A DNA stretch of 64,000 bases, from assembly GCF_009600605.1 (NCBI RefSeq), contig NZ_VWNA01000001.1:1832001-1896000 (forward strand), in the 5' to 3' direction. Position 1 is the stretch's first letter. Each line of letters begins with the position of its first letter. A program made the translations under genes and the position numbers. This stretch comes from Segnochrobactrum spirostomi (lineage in GTDB: Bacteria > Pseudomonadota > Alphaproteobacteria > Rhizobiales > Segnochrobactraceae). The notes beneath the pieces are model-generated. The model was not told the origin of the DNA. It made no database searches and was given only the letters and a program-made list of their open reading frames with translations. This document shows positions 50,203 through 59,122 of this stretch, in pieces.

Positions 50203-50272
50203 CGATCCGGCACCGCACGCGCGGCGCGCTTCAACCCATCAAATGGAAACCCTTTCCTGAATAGGTGCCAAA

Positions 50273-50581
50273 ATGTCGATGATGACCATGAATATGAACG
50301 GCGAGGCGCTCGCCCTGAACGACGCAGCCCTGAACACCGTGACCGGCGGCAGCCTGAGCTGGTTCTCCGATATCGGCGACGAACTGAGCGGTTGGGTCTG
50401 CGATATGTCCCGCACCGTGAGCTCGGTCGGAAGCGATATCCTCGAAGGCGGCGCCGGCGAGGCCGCGGCCGAAGCCGGTGCGGAAGGCGCCGAGGCCGGC
50501 TCCTGCCTCGGCCCGGTCGGGGCGGTGGTCGGCGGCGCGGTCGCGGCCGGGATCGGCTATCTCGCCTACAAGTTCTTCTGA
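50273..50581 (+). CDS. Double-glycine leader peptide B2, hydrophobic (class IIb bacteriocin-like)
   Basis: A 102-residue precursor. The leader ends LNDAALNTVTGG. The core opens SLSWFSDIGDELSGWVCDM, then an acidic Ala/Gly/Glu-rich stretch. It ends with a Gly-rich helix (VGAVVGGAVAAGIGYLAYKFF) that matches B1 at its C-terminus (Y-x-AYK-x-F). Two Cys (in WVCDM and GSCLG) could form a disulfide, unlike in B1. It lies 70 bp behind A2. Confidence 0.75.
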   Translation: MSMMTMNMNGEALALNDAALNTVTGGSLSWFSDIGDELSGWVCDMSRTVSSVGSDILEGGAGEAAAEAGAEGAEAGSCLGPVGAVVGGAVAAGIGYLAYKFF

Positions 50582-50611
50582 TGCGGCCGTCCCGACCGCA
50601 CATTCATGACC

Positions 50612-50650
50612 AAGCGGGCCACTCTCCGGATGCCGGAGGGCGGCCCGCTT
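50612..50650 (+). terminator. Hairpin after B2
   Basis: AAGCGGGCC and GGCCCGCTT enclose an inner CTCCGG/CCGGAG stem, 31 bp past B2. There is no T-run. Confidence 0.5.
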
Positions 50651-50760
50651 CCGTTCGGGGAGCGTCCGTGCGGACCCCGCGCAGCGCGCGGCAGCGGCCC
50701 CGTTCCATCCCGGCCGCGCGGCCCGGCCAGCGGGGCCAGACGCTCACCGCAACATTAAAC

Positions 50761-50823
50761 TTGCGACAGGTTCGCAATAAAGGCCACTCCCCCGCTTGAC
50801 CGCCACCGCCATCGGCGTATCCT
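50761..50823 (+). promoter_or_regulatory. Promoter and perfect upstream dyad of A3
   Basis: Dyad TTGCGACAGGTTCGCAA (50761-50777; arms TTGCGA/TCGCAA, 5-bp centre), then -35 TTGACC (50796-50801), 16-bp spacer and -10 TATCCT (50818-50823). The block from CATTAAAC through the dyad is shared with the A2 promoter. Confidence 0.7.
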
Positions 50824-50974
50824 CAGCTTCGTCGAAACGATCGAAGCAGACAGAAGTCATCCAAATGATTTTCTAACTTATAAAGTCGAATCGAACGGAT
50901 GGGACCGCCCGCCAACAGAGGCGAAGTTGTCCGATTCGATCTTCAGACTAAAACCGTGCGGACCGCGAGGTCCA

Positions 50975-51182
50975 AGCGGTCAGAGCCTCACCCCGAAGCT
51001 CTCGAGACCCCTCCGCCCGCGCTGCCGGCGTCTCTGGCAACCCTCCGGTTCGGCCCCGACCGTCTTCGCCCCATCTCACCGGGATGCGGCGCCCGGCTCC
51101 GTGCGAGCCACCCTCAGAAGCGAGGGTCCGAGACGTCGAATCCCCCGTTGAACGTACCGATCGAACACGGGGAGACACCATC
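50975..51182 (+). promoter_or_regulatory. Conserved structured leader RNA, copy 3
   Basis: Third copy. Stems: GCCGG/CTGGC (51024-51038, a C-to-T change kept as a G-U pair), CGGT/ACCG, GGCTC/GAGCC (51095-51109), CCCTC/GAGGG (51111-51126) and CCCCGT/ACGGGG (51143-51172). The last differs from CCCAGT/ACTGGG of copies 1-2 on both strands, a compensatory change. GGGGAG lies 8 bases before ATG 51183. Confidence 0.78.
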
Positions 51183-51383
51183 ATGACCACTTTCACCACG
51201 ATCGAAGATCGCGCCTTGCACACCATCTCCGGCGGCACCGGCTCGTCACAGCAGACGGTGCAGCAAGCGCTCGCCAACCTGCCGTTCGCCAACGAAATGG
51301 GCGGCGCGACTGCGGATATCTATTATCCGAGCCAGCAGCAGCTCCAACAGTCCGGCATGCTGCAGGGCCTCGCCAATCAGTAA
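51183..51383 (+). CDS. Double-glycine leader peptide A3
   Basis: A 66-residue precursor, shorter than the others. The leader ends IEDRALHTISGG. The core is Gln-rich (SSQQTVQQALANLPFANEMG, then SQQQLQQSGML) and has no Cys. It is related to the start of the A2 core. No B partner follows; a terminator comes next. Confidence 0.72.
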   Translation: MTTFTTIEDRALHTISGGTGSSQQTVQQALANLPFANEMGGATADIYYPSQQQLQQSGMLQGLANQ

Positions 51384-51501
51384 CCCGGTCGGCCGACCCG
51401 CTGGCCTGCCGACAGTGGTGGCGACCCGATCCCGACGACCTACGGGCCGCCTCCGGATTTATCTCGACGCCTACCCTCTTCCTCTGTGAACCTCCCGACT
51501 C

Positions 51502-51537
51502 AAACGGGCCTTCCCATCCGGAAGGCCCGTTTTTTTA
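51502..51537 (+). terminator. Strong terminator at the end of the peptide array
   Basis: AAACGGGCCTTCC, loop CATCC, GGAAGGCCCGTTT runs into TTTTTT. It is a textbook intrinsic terminator 118 bp past A3. Its T-run touches the stop of the convergent gene at 51535. Confidence 0.95.
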
Positions 51538-52047
51538 TTTCTTCTTCTTGAAGGCGACGTCCGTCGTCTTGACCATCGGGCCGTCGGTGCCGAGCTTGTC
51601 CTCGACGACGAAGGTGAAGCCGTTCTGTCCGGCATTGACGATGGTCATCGTCGCCGTGGTGTCGCCGTTGACCGGCTTCGGCCAGGTGATCGTCAGGGTG
51701 ATGGTGTCGCCCTTACGCGCGCCCGACAATTTGGCCGGGCCGACGATGGAGCCGACATAGGTACCGGTGAAGCGGCCGGTGCGCGGGTCCTGGGTGATGT
51801 CGGCGGAGATCGCCCGGCTGAAGATCAGGTAGGCGCGGCAATTGCCGGCGAGGCGGACGTGATTGCCGTCCGCGCTGCCGTCGAGGTCGCACGTCACGCG
51901 CGTCTGACCGGATTGGAGATTGCGCTGGACCATGCCGCCGCCGCTCCAATGGCCTGAGAAGCGGGACAGGAAGGCGGCATCGACGGCGGCGGCCGCCGGC
52001 AGCGAGGCGGCGATCACGAAGGCTGCGGCGACGGCGGTGCGGTTCAT
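51535..52047 (-). CDS. Exported protein of unknown function
   Basis: A 170-residue protein with a signal peptide (TAVAAAFVIAASLPAAAA). The mature part has alternating polar/hydrophobic strands (FSGHWSGGGMVQRN, RFTGTYVGSIVGPAKLSG, GDTITLTITWPKPV) suggesting a small beta-barrel, one Cys pair (VTCDLDG, GNCRAY) and a Lys-rich tail. I do not recognise a named family with certainty. GGGAGACAGGG precedes ATG 52047. Confidence 0.75.
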   Translation of the reverse strand: MNRTAVAAAFVIAASLPAAAAVDAAFLSRFSGHWSGGGMVQRNLQSGQTRVTCDLDGSADGNHVRLAGNCRAYLIFSRAISADITQDPRTGRFTGTYVGSIVGPAKLSGARKGDTITLTITWPKPVNGDTTATMTIVNAGQNGFTFVVEDKLGTDGPMVKTTDVAFKKKK

Positions 52048-52126
52048 CCCTGTCTCCCGTTCGGCGAAGGCATTCGTGGCCAACGCCCCCGCGGTCCCGA
52101 AGTTCCGCGGGCCGAGGGATGCGGTC

Positions 52127-53935
52127 TCAGCCCTCGAGCTCTTCCTTCAGGAGTTCGAGCCGCAGCCATTCCTCTTCGGCCTCGGCGAGCTTGCCTTCGG
52201 CCGCCTTCAGCGCGGTCGCAGCCTTCTCGAAGGCCGCCCGGTCGCGGGCGAACAGATTGGGCTCGGAGAGCTTCGTCTGCAACGTCGCGATGTCCTTCTC
52301 GAGCGCCGCCATGGTCTTGGGCAGCGTCTCGAGCGCGTGCTTCTCCTTGAAGGAGAGCTTTCGGCGCGCCTCCGCCTTGGCCTGAACGGCCGCCGGCTTA
52401 TCCTCCGCCCCGCGCTCGGCTGCCGCCACCCCCTTCATCGTGACGCCGCGCCCACGCTGGGCGACCATGTCGCTGTAGCCGCCGGCATAATCGCGCCAGA
52501 CGCCGGGCCCCTCGTAGGCGATCACCGAAGTCACGACGCGGTCGATAAAGTCGCGGTCGTGGCTGATGAGGAGAACGGTGCCGCCGTAGTCGCCCAGCAT
52601 CTCCTGGAGAAGATCCAGCGTCTCGAGGTCGAGATCGTTGGTCGGTTCGTCGAGCACGAGGAGGTTCGAAGGCCGCGCCAGGGCGCGGGCGAGCATCAGC
52701 CGGCCCCGCTCGCCGCCGGAGAGCACGCTGACGGGCGTGCGCGCCTGTTCGGGCGAGAACAGGAAGTCCTTCATGTAGCTGACGACGTGGCGCGGCTCGC
52801 CGTTGACGATGACCTGGTCGTTGCGGCCTTCGGTCAGCACCTCGGTGAGCGGCGCCGTCGGGTCGAGGCTCTCGCGGTGCTGGTCGAGGGTGACGACGTC
52901 GAGATTGGTGCCGAGGCGGATGATGCCGGAATCCGGGGCGAGCGCTCCGGTGATGAGGTTGACGAGGGTCGTCTTGCCGGCCCCGTTCGGTCCGACGATG
53001 CCGACCCGGTCGCCGCGCAGGATTCGGGTCGAGAAGCCCGAAACGATCGGGGTCTCGCCGTAGGACTTGTAGACGTCCTTCGCCTCGATGACGAGCTTGC
53101 CGGAGACGTCGCTCTCGGAGGCGGCGAGCTTGACCTCACCGACCGCGCGGCGGGCGGTACGGCGAGCGTCGCGCATCTCGCCGAGCAGACCGAGGCGGCG
53201 CTGGTTGCGCTTGCGCCGCGCCGAGACGCCGTAGCGGACCCAGTCCTCCTCCATGGCGATCTTGCGGTCGAGCTTGTGGCGGTCGCGCTCCTCCTCCGCA
53301 TAGACCTCGTCGCGCCACGCCTCGAAGAAGGCGAAGCCGCGGTCGTGCCGCCGGGTGCGGCCGCGATCGAGCCACACGGTCGCCCGCGATAGCCGCTCGA
53401 GGAAGCGGCGATCGTGGCTGATGAGGACGATCGCCGAGCGCAGGCCGGAGAGCTCGCCTTCGAGCCATTCGATCGCCGGCAGATCGAGATGGTTGGTCGG
53501 CTCGTCGAGAAAGAGGATGTCGGGCTCCGGCGCCAGCACCCGGGCGAGCGCGGCGCGGCGGCCCTCGCCGCCGGACAGGCGGTCGGGCTCCTCGTCGCCG
53601 GTCAGGCCGAGGGATTCGAGGAGGAGGCGGGCCCGGTAGGGATCGTCGCCCGGGCCGAGGCCCGCCTCGACATAAGCGAGCGTCGAGGTATAGCCCTCGA
53701 ACGACGGCTCCTGGGGCAGGTAGCGCACCGTCGCGCCTGGATGCAGGAAGCGGTCGCCGCGATCGGCCTCGACGATGCCCGCCGCGATCTTGAGCAGGGT
53801 CGATTTGCCGGAGCCGTTGCGGCCGACGAGGCAGACCCGCTCCCCCTCGCCGACGATGAGGTCGGCGCCGTCGAGCACGGGCGTGCCGCCGAAGGTGAGT
53901 GAGATCGATTGCAGGGTCAGAAGCGGTGGTGCCAT
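52127..53935 (-). CDS. uup: ABC-F family ATPase, Uup-like
   Basis: A 602-residue soluble protein with two ABC cassettes and no membrane segments. Walker A sites are GRNGSGKSTLLK and GPNGAGKTTLVN; signatures LSGGEGRRAALAR and LSGGERGRLMLAR. A linker with a basic helix pair (RKRNQRRLGLLGEMRDA) sits between them. The C-terminal 85 residues are a charged coiled coil (ALEKDIATLQTKLSE), which marks Uup. ABC-F proteins act on ribosomes. ATG 53935 begins the conserved domain; it is divergent from the next gene. Confidence 0.9.
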   Translation of the reverse strand: MAPPLLTLQSISLTFGGTPVLDGADLIVGEGERVCLVGRNGSGKSTLLKIAAGIVEADRGDRFLHPGATVRYLPQEPSFEGYTSTLAYVEAGLGPGDDPYRARLLLESLGLTGDEEPDRLSGGEGRRAALARVLAPEPDILFLDEPTNHLDLPAIEWLEGELSGLRSAIVLISHDRRFLERLSRATVWLDRGRTRRHDRGFAFFEAWRDEVYAEEERDRHKLDRKIAMEEDWVRYGVSARRKRNQRRLGLLGEMRDARRTARRAVGEVKLAASESDVSGKLVIEAKDVYKSYGETPIVSGFSTRILRGDRVGIVGPNGAGKTTLVNLITGALAPDSGIIRLGTNLDVVTLDQHRESLDPTAPLTEVLTEGRNDQVIVNGEPRHVVSYMKDFLFSPEQARTPVSVLSGGERGRLMLARALARPSNLLVLDEPTNDLDLETLDLLQEMLGDYGGTVLLISHDRDFIDRVVTSVIAYEGPGVWRDYAGGYSDMVAQRGRGVTMKGVAAAERGAEDKPAAVQAKAEARRKLSFKEKHALETLPKTMAALEKDIATLQTKLSEPNLFARDRAAFEKAATALKAAEGKLAEAEEEWLRLELLKEELEG

Positions 53936-54208
53936 GGCGGCGGTGTTCGCCCGCCCGCGCCGCCATGTCAATTGCGGCCACCTGTCAAAGGCGGTGCCGC
54001 TCTGTGACGGCCACCGCCGCCGGACCCCGCCGCCGGCACGCCTCTGCCGCGATCCGCGACGGACCGGCGCGAATTCCCGCGGCGGTGCGGAAACCCGATC
54101 TCAATCCCGTTGCTTTATCCCCGAACCGCGGCCGCCCCTTCTTTTCGCCACACCGGCGGTTCAACGGGGACGGCTCAATTCGGACGGATGGATCGGAGAA
54201 GGCGAAGC

Positions 54209-56308
54209 ATGGCGCGTCAAACGGGGGAGCGCAGGGAACCGACGTTCGGCGGCGGCGGAGGCCGACGCAGCGACGGTGGCCTGCGCGCCGAGGCCCGCGA
54301 CCGCCCCGGCGGACCGCCGAGCACGCCGAAGCGCCGGCCCCCCGCCCCGAAACGTCCCAAGGGTACCAAGAAGCGGCCGCGGCGGTCGCTCATCGGCCGT
54401 CTTGTGCGCGGCACGATCTATTGGGGCTTCGTGCTCGCGATCTGGGGCGCCATCGCAGTCGCCGCGGTGATCGGCTATTTCGCCGCCACGATGCCGCCGA
54501 TCGACGAATTCTCGGTGCCGAAGCGGCCGCCGAACGTGCAGATCGTCTCCGAGACCGGCGACCTGATCGCCAACCGCGGCGACACCGGCGGCGAGCGCAT
54601 CCCGCTCGCGCAGATGCCGAAATTCCTGCCCGAGGCGGTCGTCTCGATCGAGGACCGGCGCTTCTACGACCATATGGGCATCGACCCGATCGGCCTCGCC
54701 CGCGCCTTCGTGACCAACCTGCGCGCCGGCTCGACGGTGCAGGGCGGCTCGACCCTGACCCAGCAGCTCGCCAAGAATCTCTTCCTCGAGCCCGACCGCA
54801 CCATCCAGCGCAAGCTCCAGGAAGTCGTCCTTTCGATCCGCCTCGAGGCGAAATATTCGAAGGACGAGATCCTCGATATGTATCTCAACCGCGTCTATCT
54901 CGGCGCCGGCGCTTACGGCGTCGATGCCGCGGCGCGGCGCTATTTCGGCAAGTCCGCCCGCGACTTGAACCTGCCGGAATCGGCGATGATCGCGGGCCTC
55001 CTCAAGGCGCCGTCCAAATATGCCCCGACGCGCGACGCCGACCTCGCCGCCCAGCGCGCCGCCGTGGTGCTCGGCGCGATGCGCGAAGAGAACTACATCA
55101 CCGACGCCCAGTTGAAGGACGCCCTCGCCCATCCGGCGAAGCCGGTGAGCCGCGAGCTCGTCGCAAGCGGCGGCTACGTCGCCGATTGGGTGATGGACCA
55201 ATTGCCGAGCTTCGCCGGCGCACTCAACGGCGACGTGATCGTCGAGACCACTATCGATTCCGCGCTGCAGAAGACCGCCGAGGCGACGCTCCGCAAGGGC
55301 CTCGACACCGATGGCAAGAAATATGGCGTGACCCAGGGCGCCGTCGTCATCCTCGACGGCAACGGCGCGGTGAAGGCCCTCGTCGGCGGCCGCGATTATA
55401 CGACGAGCCAGTACAACCGCGCCGTCACCGCCAAGCGCCAGCCGGGCTCGGCCTTCAAGCCGTTCGTCTATCTCACCGCGGTCGAGCACGGCATGACGCC
55501 GTCGTCGACGGTGGTGGACCAGCCCGTCTCTATCGGCGGCTGGAGCCCGGAGAACTACGAGCACCGCTATCTCGGGGCGATCCCGCTCGCCCGAGCGCTG
55601 GCGCTCTCGCTCAACACCGTCTCGGTGCAGCTCGTGCAGCGCTTCGGGCCACAGGCCGTGATCGACACGGCGCACCGGCTCGGCATCGTCTCGCAGATCC
55701 AGCCGAACGCCTCGATCGCGCTCGGCACCTCGGAAGTGACGCCGCTCGAACTTACCTCGGCCTATGTGCCGTTCTCGAACGGCGGCTTCGGCGTGGTGCC
55801 CCACGTCATCCGCCGCATCACCTCGTCGGACGGCAAGACCGTCATCTACGAGCGCCAGAGCGGCGGCAGCCGGCAGGTCGTGCAGCCCCAATATGTGGGC
55901 GAGATGAACGCGATGATGTCTCAGGTCATCCTCGCCGGCACCGGCCAGCGCGCCCGCATCAAGGGTTGGCCGGCGGCCGGCAAGAGCGGCACCAGCCAGG
56001 CCTATCGCGACGCCTGGTTCGTCGGCTTCACCGGCTACTTCACCACCGGCGTCTGGCTCGGCAACGACGACGGCACGCCGACCAAGAAGATGACCGGCGG
56101 CACGCTCCCCGCGAAGATCTGGGGCGAGCTCATGACCGGCATCCACCAGGGCATGCAGGTCGCCGAACTGCCGGGCGCCCAGGCGGCCCAGGAGGCGGCG
56201 GCGAACGCCGCAGCCCAGGTCCCGGTCGACGATACCGGCGCCGCCATGCCCGGAGCGCCCGGTCAGGTGCAGGCTCAGAACGGCCCCCGATGGTCGGCGA
56301 TCGGGTGA
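54209..56308 (+). CDS. Class A penicillin-binding protein (PBP1A family), frame broken near the C-terminus
   Basis: A 699-residue bifunctional peptidoglycan synthase. A basic N-terminus and one membrane helix (YWGFVLAIWGAIAVAAVIGY) lead to the GT51 glycosyltransferase (SIEDRRFYDHMGIDP, GGSTLTQQLAKNLFL). The transpeptidase follows, with SxxK in PGSAFKPF, SxN in SLNTVSV and KSGT in AAGKSGTSQ. ATG 54209 has AAGG upstream. The last residues (RWSAIG) look unnatural: the other frame continues QAGTQKNFFQRLFGG to a TAG at 56361, the usual tail of this family. One base seems missing at the C5 run 56284-56288. Confidence 0.92.
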   Translation: MARQTGERREPTFGGGGGRRSDGGLRAEARDRPGGPPSTPKRRPPAPKRPKGTKKRPRRSLIGRLVRGTIYWGFVLAIWGAIAVAAVIGYFAATMPPIDEFSVPKRPPNVQIVSETGDLIANRGDTGGERIPLAQMPKFLPEAVVSIEDRRFYDHMGIDPIGLARAFVTNLRAGSTVQGGSTLTQQLAKNLFLEPDRTIQRKLQEVVLSIRLEAKYSKDEILDMYLNRVYLGAGAYGVDAAARRYFGKSARDLNLPESAMIAGLLKAPSKYAPTRDADLAAQRAAVVLGAMREENYITDAQLKDALAHPAKPVSRELVASGGYVADWVMDQLPSFAGALNGDVIVETTIDSALQKTAEATLRKGLDTDGKKYGVTQGAVVILDGNGAVKALVGGRDYTTSQYNRAVTAKRQPGSAFKPFVYLTAVEHGMTPSSTVVDQPVSIGGWSPENYEHRYLGAIPLARALALSLNTVSVQLVQRFGPQAVIDTAHRLGIVSQIQPNASIALGTSEVTPLELTSAYVPFSNGGFGVVPHVIRRITSSDGKTVIYERQSGGSRQVVQPQYVGEMNAMMSQVILAGTGQRARIKGWPAAGKSGTSQAYRDAWFVGFTGYFTTGVWLGNDDGTPTKKMTGGTLPAKIWGELMTGIHQGMQVAELPGAQAAQEAAANAAAQVPVDDTGAAMPGAPGQVQAQNGPRWSAIG

Positions 56309-56465
56309 TGCCGCAGGCGGGCACCCAGAAGAACTTCTTCCAGCGCCTGTTCGGCGGGTAGGGCGGCGACGCCCTTCCCCCCAGCCCACGCGCATCTGCC
56401 GCGGCGGAACTTTCCGCCGGGGTCCCGCGATTCTCCCCGCAGCTTGTCTGACGGGAGACGTCGCC

Positions 56466-56660
56466 ATGACCCAATCGATCCCCCTCGCCGGCGCGACCGG
56501 CGCGGCTCCGCTGTGGTCCCATGAGGCCGTTCGCCAGCTTCTCGACCTCGCTCGCGAGGACGTTTCGGCCGAGGTGATCAGCCTCAAGCTGAGGCGGCCG
56601 GTCGCCGATGTCCGGGCCAAAGCCTCGGAGCTCGGGGTGCACCTCAAGGTCGACCTCTGA
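56466..56660 (+). CDS. Small conserved hypothetical protein
   Basis: A 64-residue protein, GGGAGAC before ATG 56466. The sequence ([20 protein letters not shown], then [20 protein letters not shown]) looks like a compact helical, helix-turn-helix-like domain of the kind seen in small rhizobial proteins. Function unknown. Confidence 0.65.
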   Translation: MTQSIPLAGATGAAPLWSHEAVRQLLDLAREDVSAEVISLKLRRPVADVRAKASELGVHLKVDL

Positions 56661-56802
56661 CGCCGACACGTTCCGTTCCGGCAAAGGTGCTTCTCTGGCG
56701 GCGCCGGTGCCCGATCGTGGCGCCGGCCCGGCGCGTCGGCTACAACCCTGCGCAGGATCGTCGCCCGCTGCGGGCGAAACGCACGGTTGCCCGGGACCCG
56801 CC

Positions 56803-58989
56803 ATGACCCATTCGGCCTCGACTGAGCATCACAGCGCCATCCGCGTCCACGACCTGCTGGTCGATCCGGCGCTGTTCGACTTCATCGAGGCGGAAGCGCT
56901 GCCGGGGACGGGCGTGGAAGCCGCGCTGTTCTGGGACGGCCTCGCCCGGCTGATGGCGGAGTTCACGCCGAAGAACCGCGCCCTCCTCGAAAAGCGCGAC
57001 GCCCTCCAGGCGACGATCGACGCCTGGGAGCGCGAGCACCGGGGCCGCCGCGACCCCGGTGCCTATCGCCGCTTCCTCGAAGAGATCGGCTACCTGGTGC
57101 CAGAAGGCCCGGCCTTCTCGGTCGAGACCGCGAATGTCGATCCCGAGATCGCCGCGATCGCCGGCCCGCAGCTCGTCGTGCCGGTGATGAATGCCCGCTA
57201 TGCCCTCAACGCCGCGAACGCGCGCTGGGGCAGCCTCTACGATGCCCTCTACGGCACCGACGCCATTCCGGGTCCGATCGGCAAGGGCTACGACCCGGCG
57301 CGCGGCGCAAAGGTCATCGCCTGGGCGAAGGATTTCCTCGACCGCGTCGCCCCGCTTGAGACCGGATCCCATCGCGATGCGGTCGGCTACCGGGTCGAAG
57401 GCGGCGCCCTCGTCGTCGCATTGCCGGGCGGCGCCTCCACGGGCCTCGCCGATCCGAGCGCGTTCGCCGGGTTCGTCGGCACGGAGGGTTCGCCCGCGGC
57501 GGTGCTCCTGCGCCACAACGGCCTTCACGTCGAGATCGTGATCGACGGCGAGCATCCGATCGGCAAGGACGACCCGGCGAAGGTCGCCGACGTCGTCGTC
57601 GAGGCGGCGCTCAGCGCCATCATGGACGGCGAGGATTCCGTCGCCGCCGTCGATGCCGAGGACAAGGTCGTGGTCTACCGCCACTGGCTCGGCCTGATGA
57701 AGGGCGATCTCGCCGAATCGTTCGAGAAGGGCGGCCGCACGATCGAGCGCCGCCTCGCCCCGGACCGGGTCTATACGGCCCCGGACGGCGGCCGGCTCGC
57801 TCTGCACGGCCGCGCGCTGATGTTGAGCCGCAATGTCGGGCACCTGATGACGACGCCCGCCATCACCTTCGCCGACGGCCGCGAGGTCTACGAGGGCCTG
57901 CTCGACGCCATGGTGACCGCGCTCATCGCCATTCACGATCTCAAGAAGGCGCCCGATCACCCCTTCCGCAATACCCGCGCCGGCTCGATCTACGTCGTGA
58001 AGCCGAAGATGCACGGGCCGGAGGAGGTCGCCTTCGCGGTCGCCGTGATGGATTTCGTCGAGGACGCCCTCGGCCTCGCCCGCAATACCATCAAGATCGG
58101 CATCATGGACGAGGAGCGCCGCACCTCGGCGAACCTCGCCGAATGCGTCCGCGCGGCGCGGGCCCGGGTGTTCTTCATCAACACCGGCTTCCTCGACCGC
58201 ACCGGCGACGAGATCCACACCGCGATGGAGGCGGGTCCCGTCGTCCGCAAGGGCGCCGTGCGCAACTCGGCCTGGATCAAGGCCTACGAGGACCGCAACG
58301 TCGACATCGGCCTCGCCGCCGGCCTGCCGGGTCACGCCCAGATCGGCAAGGGCATGTGGGCGATGCCGGACCGCATGGCCGACATGCTGGAGCAGAAGAT
58401 CGGCCACCCGAAGTCCGGCGCAACGACCGCCTGGGTGCCGTCGCCGACCGCCGCGATCCTCCACGCCACGCACTATCACGCGGTCGATGTCACCGCCCGC
58501 CAGGCCGAGCTGCGCACCCGCCCGCTCGCGCCGTTGTCGGACCTGCTGACGCCGCCGCTCGCCGAGGGAATCAACTGGACGCCCGACGAGGTCCGCGAGG
58601 AACTGGAGAACAACGCCCAGGGCATCCTCGGCTACGTGGTGCGCTGGGTCGACCAGGGCGTCGGCTGTTCCAAGGTGCCGGACATCCACAATGTCGGGCT
58701 GATGGAAGACCGCGCCACCTGCCGCATCTCGAGCCAGCACATCGCCAACTGGCTGCACCAGGGCGTGGTGAGCCGGGACGAGGTGATGGCGGTGATGCGC
58801 CGGATGGCGACCGTGGTCGATCAGCAGAACGCCGGCGATCCGCTCTACGAGCCGATGGCGCCCGGCTTCGATGGCCCGGCCTTCAAGGCGGCCTGCGACC
58901 TCGTCTTCGAGGGCGTGCGCCAGCCGTCCGGCTACACCGAGCCGGTGCTGCATGCCCGCCGCCGGGAAAGGAAGGCCCTCGCCCGCTGA
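56803..58989 (+). CDS. glcB: Malate synthase G
   Basis: A 728-residue glyoxylate-cycle enzyme that condenses glyoxylate and acetyl-CoA. Length fits the G isoform. Key segments: [72 protein letters not shown] and C-terminal [20 protein letters not shown]. No isocitrate lyase is near. Confidence 0.96.
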   Translation: MTHSASTEHHSAIRVHDLLVDPALFDFIEAEALPGTGVEAALFWDGLARLMAEFTPKNRALLEKRDALQATIDAWEREHRGRRDPGAYRRFLEEIGYLVPEGPAFSVETANVDPEIAAIAGPQLVVPVMNARYALNAANARWGSLYDALYGTDAIPGPIGKGYDPARGAKVIAWAKDFLDRVAPLETGSHRDAVGYRVEGGALVVALPGGASTGLADPSAFAGFVGTEGSPAAVLLRHNGLHVEIVIDGEHPIGKDDPAKVADVVVEAALSAIMDGEDSVAAVDAEDKVVVYRHWLGLMKGDLAESFEKGGRTIERRLAPDRVYTAPDGGRLALHGRALMLSRNVGHLMTTPAITFADGREVYEGLLDAMVTALIAIHDLKKAPDHPFRNTRAGSIYVVKPKMHGPEEVAFAVAVMDFVEDALGLARNTIKIGIMDEERRTSANLAECVRAARARVFFINTGFLDRTGDEIHTAMEAGPVVRKGAVRNSAWIKAYEDRNVDIGLAAGLPGHAQIGKGMWAMPDRMADMLEQKIGHPKSGATTAWVPSPTAAILHATHYHAVDVTARQAELRTRPLAPLSDLLTPPLAEGINWTPDEVREELENNAQGILGYVVRWVDQGVGCSKVPDIHNVGLMEDRATCRISSQHIANWLHQGVVSRDEVMAVMRRMATVVDQQNAGDPLYEPMAPGFDGPAFKAACDLVFEGVRQPSGYTEPVLHARRRERKALAR

Positions 58990-59122
58990 GCCAAACGAGG
59001 CGCGAGATCGCTTCGACGGCAAATTTCCCCGCGATCCCGCCTCGCTCGGGTCTCGCGCAGCGGCGGCTCGCCGCTTATTCTCACCCGAAGCGCTTTCGGG
59101 GAGACGGCACACAGTGGGACGG

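Noticed and set aside
48310-51182. Leader copies as a SAM-class riboswitch
   Set aside because: CCGGCAACCCTCC recalls part of the SAM-I/SAM-IV core, but the other conserved blocks of those classes are not present in the expected places. Left as unknown.
48310-51182. Leader copies as a CRISPR array or transposon ends
   Set aside because: Units are about 200 bp, only three, 1.2-1.5 kb apart and each in front of a gene; no cas or transposase gene is present.
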